64,000 nucleotides of DNA. Origin: Geobacillus genomosp. 3 (GTDB lineage: Bacteria > Bacillota > Bacilli > Bacillales > Anoxybacillaceae). A model generated the notes under the pieces. The model saw nothing but the letters and a program-made list of their open reading frames with translations. It was not told where the DNA came from and searched no databases. Shown here one piece after another: positions 59,296 through 64,000 of the stretch. Both the position numbers and the translations under genes were made by a program. The stretch covers positions 1,240,001-1,304,000 of the forward strand of contig NC_022080.4 of NCBI RefSeq assembly GCF_000445995.2. Direction: 5' to 3'. Positions within the stretch are counted from its first letter, which is position 1; every line of letters begins with the position of its first letter.

Positions 59296-60417
59296 TCAGG
59301 AAAGCGCGATGAGAGCCTCGGCGATGTTGTAGTCGAGCGGATCGAGTTCGGTCGGGCGGCCGAGCACGAGCTTGGCAAGCTCTGCGCCTAAATATGGCCC
59401 GGCGGTGAGTCCGGAAGAGCCGAGACCGTTGGCTGCGTAAAGGCCGGCAAAACCGGGAAGCGCCCCGAAGACAGGGAGAAATCCAGGAGTGCGCGGGCGA
59501 AACCCGACTCGTGTTTCCACGTAGGTGCACGCCGACAGCCCCGGCGCAACGGCGAGCGCTTTATCCAATATTTCGTGGATGCCGCCTGCGGTCGCGCGGA
59601 CATCCATGCCCGCCTCATCTTCGTGAGTCGTCCCGACCACGATTCGGCCGCCAGGGAAGGCGAGCATATATTGATTGTTCGGCGGCATGACGACCGACCA
59701 TCGGTCAGTCTCGCTTGTCAACCATTCGAGATGAACGATTTGCCCTTTTTGCGGCGTGACGGCAAATTTCACGCCCAGCGGCCCAAGCAGTTCGCCAGCC
59801 CATGCGCCGGCGGTCACGATGACGGCGTCCGCTTCGTAGTTTGCCCCGTCGATTTCGACGCCGATAATGCGTGAATCTCGGTGACGCAGCTGGGCGTTCC
59901 CGCGCATGTAGACAGCGCCAAGCTTTTGGGCGGCGTTGAGAAGGGCGGTGCGCAGCGCCCGGCCGTTGACGCGGGCCGCTCCGCTCACATAAACGGCGTG
60001 ATACCCGTCAGCGAGCGGCGGAAACCATTCCTTTGTCTCCATCGGGCCAAGCCGCACGATTTCTCCCATTTCCGGCGCCTCTTTTCGCCGCTCAAGGGCG
60101 CGCGTTTCCAGTTGCTCGAGCTTCTGTTCGTCTGTATGCAGGCAAAGCGCCCCGACGCGCGCATAGCCGGTATTCGTTTCCCCGAGCGCTTGCAGTTCTT
60201 CTATGAGGGAGAGGTAAAACGTCGCCCCGCTTTTGGCTAACCGGTACCATTTTTTGTTCCGGCGCTGCGACAGCCAAGGGCAGACGATCCCTGCCGCCGC
60301 ATCGGTCGCCTGCCCTTTGTCACCGCGGTCGACAATCATGACGGTTGCCCCTTCTTTAGCCAAATGGTAGGCAGCAGAGGCCCCTAAAATGCCGGCTCCG
60401 ACGATGATGTACTTCAT
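59296..60417 (-). CDS. FAD-dependent oxidoreductase, DAO family
   Basis: A 373-aa flavoprotein of the D-amino-acid/glycine/sarcosine oxidase family. MKYIIVGAGILGASAAYHLA is the FAD-binding Rossmann GxGxxG; VTAGAWAGELLGPLGV and FAVTPQKGQIVHLEW are family blocks; the C-terminus has RVGFRPRTPGFLPVFGALPG and ANGLGSSGLTAGPYLGAELA. Residues that would fix the substrate cannot be judged; oxidation of a small amino acid is likely. It ends close to the YpiB-like gene on the other strand. Confidence 0.88.
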   Translation of the reverse strand: MKYIIVGAGILGASAAYHLAKEGATVMIVDRGDKGQATDAAAGIVCPWLSQRRNKKWYRLAKSGATFYLSLIEELQALGETNTGYARVGALCLHTDEQKLEQLETRALERRKEAPEMGEIVRLGPMETKEWFPPLADGYHAVYVSGAARVNGRALRTALLNAAQKLGAVYMRGNAQLRHRDSRIIGVEIDGANYEADAVIVTAGAWAGELLGPLGVKFAVTPQKGQIVHLEWLTSETDRWSVVMPPNNQYMLAFPGGRIVVGTTHEDEAGMDVRATAGGIHEILDKALAVAPGLSACTYVETRVGFRPRTPGFLPVFGALPGFAGLYAANGLGSSGLTAGPYLGAELAKLVLGRPTELDPLDYNIAEALIALS

Positions 60418-60523
60418 TCATGAACACCTTTTCCTTTTTTCTACTAGCATACCATACACGGCGCCAATCGGGAACTGATGTGGACCGGCCCGAAAGCCGG
60501 CAGGAATCAAAAAGACAATGGGG

Positions 60524-61318
60524 TCAAAAGGGGGCAGGCATATTTTTTCCGTAAAAGATTTCATCCATCTCCCTTCTCAGCTTGGTGGTTGTTTCGTTCG
60601 CCTCTTGTTCGCTTAAGTCCGCTTTTGCATAGCCAAACAAGTAGTTGTCCAAGTCAAACTGTTTTAACTTGCATTTTGTGTGAAAAATATTCTCTTGGTA
60701 AATGTTTACGTCGATCATATCGTACTTTTCGCGAATGTGCCCCGGGATATAATCTTGAATTGATGTAATGTCATGGTCGATAAATAGCTTGTATCCGTGA
60801 ATGTCGCGTGTAAATCCGCGCACGCGGTAGTCGATAATCATAATGTCGGCGTCAAATGAATGAATCAAATAGTCGAGCGCTTTGAGCGGCGAAATTTCCC
60901 CGCACGTGACGACATCAATATCGGCGCGGAACGTGCTAATTCCGTCATTCGGATGGTATTCCGGGTATGTATGGACGGTGATATGGCTTTTGTCGAGCGA
61001 CAGCACCACCGCTTCTGGCAAAGGGCCGTCATCTTCGGGCACCTCGACGACCGGCCCTTCGGAAACGAGCATCGTCACGCTCGCGCCCTGCGGAACGTAA
61101 TCTTGTTTGGCGATGTTTAACACATGGGCGCCGATCATATCGGCGACACGTCTTAAAATATTCGTCAGCCGCTCGGCATTGTACACGTCGTCAATATATT
61201 CGATATACGCCTCCCGCTCCTTCGCCGTTTTCGTATAGCAAATATCGTACATATTGAAGCTGAGTGATTTCGTCAAGTTGTTGAACCCGTGCAGCTTGAC
61301 GCGCGGTGTTTTGTTCAT
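60524..61318 (-). CDS. speD: S-adenosylmethionine decarboxylase, long bacterial type
   Basis: A 264-aa pyruvoyl enzyme making decarboxylated SAM, the aminopropyl donor for spermidine. Length and [20 protein letters not shown] fit the Escherichia coli-type SpeD; self-cleavage is expected between Lys110 and Ser111. [20 protein letters not shown] carries the catalytic Cys. B. subtilis SpeD is a shorter type (about 126 aa), so this form is the longer one found in many thermophilic Bacillales. GGATGGGTCC lies before the ATG. Confidence 0.95.
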   Translation of the reverse strand: MNKTPRVKLHGFNNLTKSLSFNMYDICYTKTAKEREAYIEYIDDVYNAERLTNILRRVADMIGAHVLNIAKQDYVPQGASVTMLVSEGPVVEVPEDDGPLPEAVVLSLDKSHITVHTYPEYHPNDGISTFRADIDVVTCGEISPLKALDYLIHSFDADIMIIDYRVRGFTRDIHGYKLFIDHDITSIQDYIPGHIREKYDMIDVNIYQENIFHTKCKLKQFDLDNYLFGYAKADLSEQEANETTTKLRREMDEIFYGKNMPAPF

Positions 61319-61387
61319 CGACGGGACCCATCCTTTCGTTTTTTCTTAATTTGTCCCGTTGCTGGCGAAGATAGTAATTTTTCATTT

Positions 61388-61466
61388 AACATCTTTCCGA
61401 AAGAAGTCTCCCACTTCTAAACGAAGTGAAAGTGGGAGATGAATTTCGGTTAGGTGTAGCCTAAGG
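61388..61466 (+). mobile_element. Truncated IS200/IS605-type left end (C)
   Basis: After TTTAAC the sequence ATCTTTCCGAAAGAAGTCTC, a CCCACTTC/GAAGTG..GTGGG hairpin with CTAAACGAAGTG, and GAGATGAATTTCGGTTAGG, TTAGG/CCTAA match the left part of element B (28371-28465). The right end is missing; the sequence turns into T-rich DNA. Confidence 0.65.
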
Positions 61467-61698
61467 TTGTCTCTTTTTTTCTGTGAAAATAATGAATCCA
61501 TGAGCGGTTATTTTCATGCTTGGGTGGCGAGTAAAAGCTTACTCATGGATGTTTTCTGTGAAAATCCATAAAACCCGGTCAACTCTGTATATCCTGTGAT
61601 CAGTTTGGATACACTACAAATGGCCAAAAAAGACAACAGGAAAGCAGAGGTGCCTTATTTTTAGGCATCTCGTATATTCTGTATTCATTTTGGCTATA
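61467..61698. other. 3' noncoding region of the first IS110-type element
   Basis: About 230 bp with ATCCATGAG/CTCATGGAT inverted repeats around 61496-61550, two CTGTGAAAAT direct repeats, and two similar blocks (CTGTATATCCTGTGATCAGT near 61585 and CTCGTATATTCTGTATTCAT near 61668). Possible element end and bridge-RNA region; no gene. Confidence 0.4.
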
Positions 61699-62835
61699 CT
61701 AACTTACTTGTGGTCCCCAAAACGGTTCTTTTCGGGAAAGCATGCAGTAAATGGTGACAAGCATTCGGTGCGCGATCGCAACGAGTGCTTTTTTCTTTCC
61801 CCGGCGAGCCGCCAATGACCAAAATTTCGCCGCCAACGGTTGATTCCTGCATCGGGATAACGCCCATGCCGCCTCGCATAACGCGGATTTAATATGAGGA
61901 TTACCCTTTACCGTTCGTGTACTTTTGCGTTTTCCAGCGCTTTCGTGATTTCCCGGGGCCACCCCAGCCCAAGAAGCGAGGCGCTGCGGTGTCGGGAACT
62001 GTCCCATATCCACTCCGATTTCGGCGATGATGACGGCGGCGGTTTCCTTTTTCACTCCAGGAATCGTCATCAGAAGATCCACTTCCTGTTGATACGGTTG
62101 TAAGAGATGGTCGATGCGTTGGTCCATCTCCTGAATCAAGCTTTCCAAATACTCGATGTGCTTCCACGATTGGCGAATCATGAACAACTCATGTTCGGTT
62201 AATGTCCCAAAGAGCGATTCCTGAATTTGTTGCTTTTTCCCTTTCATTCTTCCGTGAAGGCAAGCGTCGATATCGGCTTCTTCGATGTACCCCTGTTCCA
62301 TTAAACGGGTCAAGAGTTTTCGGCCCGATACTCCGAAGATGTCGGAAATCACCGTACCCAGCTTGATATTGGAACACTCCAATACTTTATGAATTCGGTT
62401 TTTTTCCGCAATCAATTGACCCACCCACTTTTTGCGTAAACGGGTCAAGTCCCGCAATTCTCGAATTGGCGCGGGTGGCACAAAACTCTTTTCAATCAGT
62501 CCATAACGCAATAATTTAGCGATCCATTCCGCATCGGATACATCCGTTTTTCTCCCTGGGACATTCTTGATTCGCTGAGCGTTGGCCAAGGTAATGTCAA
62601 AGTAGTCCTCTAAAATGTTAAAGACCGGTTTCCAGTAAACCCCCGTACTCTCCATCGCTAGATGAGTGATTTCTCGATCCTCGAGCCATTTCAGGAGGCG
62701 AAACAAGTCTTTGGTAAACGTCGAAAACGTTTCGATCTCCTTTTGAATGTGGTCTTCTTCTCCCCAAAGCGCACAAACGACAATCGTTTTGGCATGAACA
62801 TCTAAACCTGCGCAACGATGATAAAGCACATCCAT
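61699..62835 (-). CDS. IS110-family transposase (first copy)
   Basis: A 378-aa DEDD transposase. The N-terminal RuvC-like domain shows GLDVHAKTIVVC, LAMESTGVYWKPV and GRKTDVSDAEWIAKL (Asp, Glu, Asp, Asp). The C-terminal Tnp_20 domain has LLMTIPGVKKETAAVIIAEI and FPTPQRLASWAGVAPGNHES with the catalytic Ser region. GGAGTCCGG precedes ATG 62835; the longer frame upstream lacks family sequence. IS110 enzymes work with an element-encoded bridge RNA. The gene looks intact. Confidence 0.92.
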   Translation of the reverse strand: MDVLYHRCAGLDVHAKTIVVCALWGEEDHIQKEIETFSTFTKDLFRLLKWLEDREITHLAMESTGVYWKPVFNILEDYFDITLANAQRIKNVPGRKTDVSDAEWIAKLLRYGLIEKSFVPPAPIRELRDLTRLRKKWVGQLIAEKNRIHKVLECSNIKLGTVISDIFGVSGRKLLTRLMEQGYIEEADIDACLHGRMKGKKQQIQESLFGTLTEHELFMIRQSWKHIEYLESLIQEMDQRIDHLLQPYQQEVDLLMTIPGVKKETAAVIIAEIGVDMGQFPTPQRLASWAGVAPGNHESAGKRKSTRTVKGNPHIKSALCEAAWALSRCRNQPLAAKFWSLAARRGKKKALVAIAHRMLVTIYCMLSRKEPFWGPQVS

Positions 62836-63093
62836 GATCCGGACTCCTTCCATTGATGAATTCGCAAACAGTGAGTCCACTTGTTCGTTGGGCATTTTTC
62901 TGTTCGTAGTCACCTTTTCCAAATGAAAAGGGCTTACAATGGGTGGAACACCAAATGGACTCAAACAGTTTTTTGTACAGGGTCGAACCACCATTAAAAA
63001 GCACGTCTTTCCAAACTGTTTGCGTTCATCCTCCATTATGGAAGGAGCATTCCCGTTAGGAGCTTTTCCGGGGACTTGATCAAAAAAAGCCCT

Positions 63094-63140
63094 CTTGGTA
63101 TGATGCAGGGGTGCCAAACAATACCTACCATCATGCCAAG
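63094..63140 (+). promoter_or_regulatory. Hairpin before the second IS110-type transposase
   Basis: CTTGGTATGATG (63094-63105) pairs with CATCATGCCAAG (63129-63140) with one G-T pair. The 3' arm ends directly at the AAGGAGGA box, so it can mask the ribosome binding site in read-through transcripts, a known way insertion sequences limit transposase. Confidence 0.7.
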
Positions 63141-63151
63141 GAGGACTTCAG

Positions 63152-64000
63152 ATGAATTGTACACAAAATCAGAAAATCAATCAAGTCACGGAACACACAT
63201 TGGTCGTGGGCATCGATATCGCGAAACGAACCCACTACGCCTGCTTCGTGGATGACCGGGGGCGCGTGCTTCGCAAGTCGTTCCCGATCTTCCAGTCGAA
63301 AGAGGGGTTTCAACAGCTGTATGAAGCGATCCAGGAGGGGAGGAAAGCGTTCGGGAAGGCACAGGTGATCGTCGCCGTGGAGCCGACCGGGCACTACTGG
63401 TTGAACCTGGCCTACTTCCTCGAGGAAAACGGGATCCCGCTGGTCATGGTCAACCCGGCGCATGTGTGCCGGTCGAAAGAACTCGATGACAACCTGCCGA
63501 CGAAACACGACGCCAAAGACGCCCTGGTCATCGCCAGGCTGGCGAAAGACGGGCGATTCCTCGTCCCCCGGCTGCTGCACGAGATCGAAGCGGATTTGCG
63601 CGTCGGGAGCACGCTCAAAGAGAAGCTCCGGAAGGAACAGGCGGCGGTGAAAAACGCGATCATCTGTTGGACGGATCGGTATTTTCCAGAGTTTTGGACC
63701 GTGTTTCGCGACCTGGGGAAAACAGCGCTGGCGGTGCTGGAGTGGACGCCGCTTCCGGCCGATATGGCGGGTCGGACCGCCGAGGAGCTTCTGGAGGCGT
63801 ACCGGCAAAGCGAAGGGCTGAAATGCCCGCAGAAAGCGAAAATTCAGGCGTTGATCGACGCCGCGAAGGGCTCGATTGGGGTGACGGAAGGGACGACGAT
63901 GGCCCGGTTTGAGATCGCCGCGCTCGTCCGCCAATACCGCCAGTTCGAGGCCGAAATCGCAGCGTTGGACGCCGAGTTGAAGGCATTGGTTCAAACAACG
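63152..64000 (+). CDS. IS110-family transposase (second, different), runs off the window
   Basis: At least 283 aa, MNCTQNQKINQVTEHTLVVG, open to the last base of the window. DEDD motifs: VVGIDIAKRTHYACFV (Asp), VAVEPTGHYWLNLAYF (Glu) and TKHDAKDALVIARLA (Asp, Asp). The helical linker follows (EKLRKEQAAVKNAIICWTDR); the Tnp_20 serine domain lies beyond the edge. AAGGAGGA precedes the ATG. Its sequence differs clearly from the neighbouring IS110-type protein, so it is another subgroup. Confidence 0.9.
   Translation, partial: MNCTQNQKINQVTEHTLVVGIDIAKRTHYACFVDDRGRVLRKSFPIFQSKEGFQQLYEAIQEGRKAFGKAQVIVAVEPTGHYWLNLAYFLEENGIPLVMVNPAHVCRSKELDDNLPTKHDAKDALVIARLAKDGRFLVPRLLHEIEADLRVGSTLKEKLRKEQAAVKNAIICWTDRYFPEFWTVFRDLGKTALAVLEWTPLPADMAGRTAEELLEAYRQSEGLKCPQKAKIQALIDAAKGSIGVTEGTTMARFEIAALVRQYRQFEAEIAALDAELKALVQTT

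Noticed and set aside
62836..63117. Long N-terminal extension of the first IS110-type transposase
   Set aside because: The extension has no IS110 sequence; the family start MDVLYHRCAGLDVHAK has its own box at 62835.

Overview
The window is chromosomal DNA of a thermophilic, spore-forming Bacillales bacterium, most likely Geobacillus or a close relative. The evidence is high GC with codon third positions rich in G/C, strong GGAGG ribosome binding sites, three minor small acid-soluble spore protein genes (sspP, sspO, sspL), a DUF2564 gene, a Spo0M-like gene and 16S/23S sequence of Bacillales type. The species call is inference.

Layout. 1-14.7 kb is core genome: a LysM/SleB-like hydrolase, a PTS EIIA fragment, sspP and sspO flanking a small gene, aconitase (acnA), sspL, a YuiD-like protein, a DMT exporter, an RNase H-like gene, a zinc-finger gene, a cold-shock protein, a Spo0M-like gene, glpFK behind a cre-overlapped promoter and a leader terminator, then a SAM-I (S-box) riboswitch ahead of an uncharacterised gene and a VOC protein. 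14.8-22.4 kb holds a histidine-utilisation cluster: hutG, an AraC-type regulator, hutU, hutI and a YjiH-type membrane protein; hutH and hutP are absent. 22.8-28 kb has mscL, a YeeE/YedE (TsuA-like) transporter, psuK-psuG for pseudouridine breakdown, a coiled-coil protein and a DODA-type dioxygenase.

28-50.5 kb is an accessory/defence island with mobile-element debris: IS200/IS605-type miniature elements, tRNA-Arg(CCU), an IS630 remnant, an McrBC-like type IV system with a decayed partial duplicate beside it, a type I R-M system whose hsdR is cut by an IS1634-family element, a three-gene set (AddB-like protein with Fe-S-type cysteines, UvrD-like helicase, PC4/YdbC-like protein) whose first gene is cut by the same element, an NYN-domain protein, a type III restriction remnant, an unknown 172-aa gene, an Mrr-type endonuclease with a nearby relic, formamidase, and a 282-aa unknown protein. 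Two unknown genes share a duplicated terminator-promoter module. hsdM/S and the helicase set are more AT-rich than the flanks, as expected for transferred DNA.

50.5-56.4 kb is a complete rRNA operon (16S-23S-5S, no spacer tRNA) with two upstream promoters, a promoter before 5S and visible precursor processing stems. 56.8-61.3 kb returns to core genes: mqo, a YpiB/ReoY-like gene, an FAD oxidoreductase and speD. The window ends in a truncated IS605 end and two divergent IS110-family transposases, the second running off the end.

The most interesting region is 28-50 kb. The helicase/AddB-like/PC4 set and the unknown genes behind the shared promoter module are the best candidates for an undescribed system. 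All functional calls come from reading the sequence and family knowledge; no database search was run.
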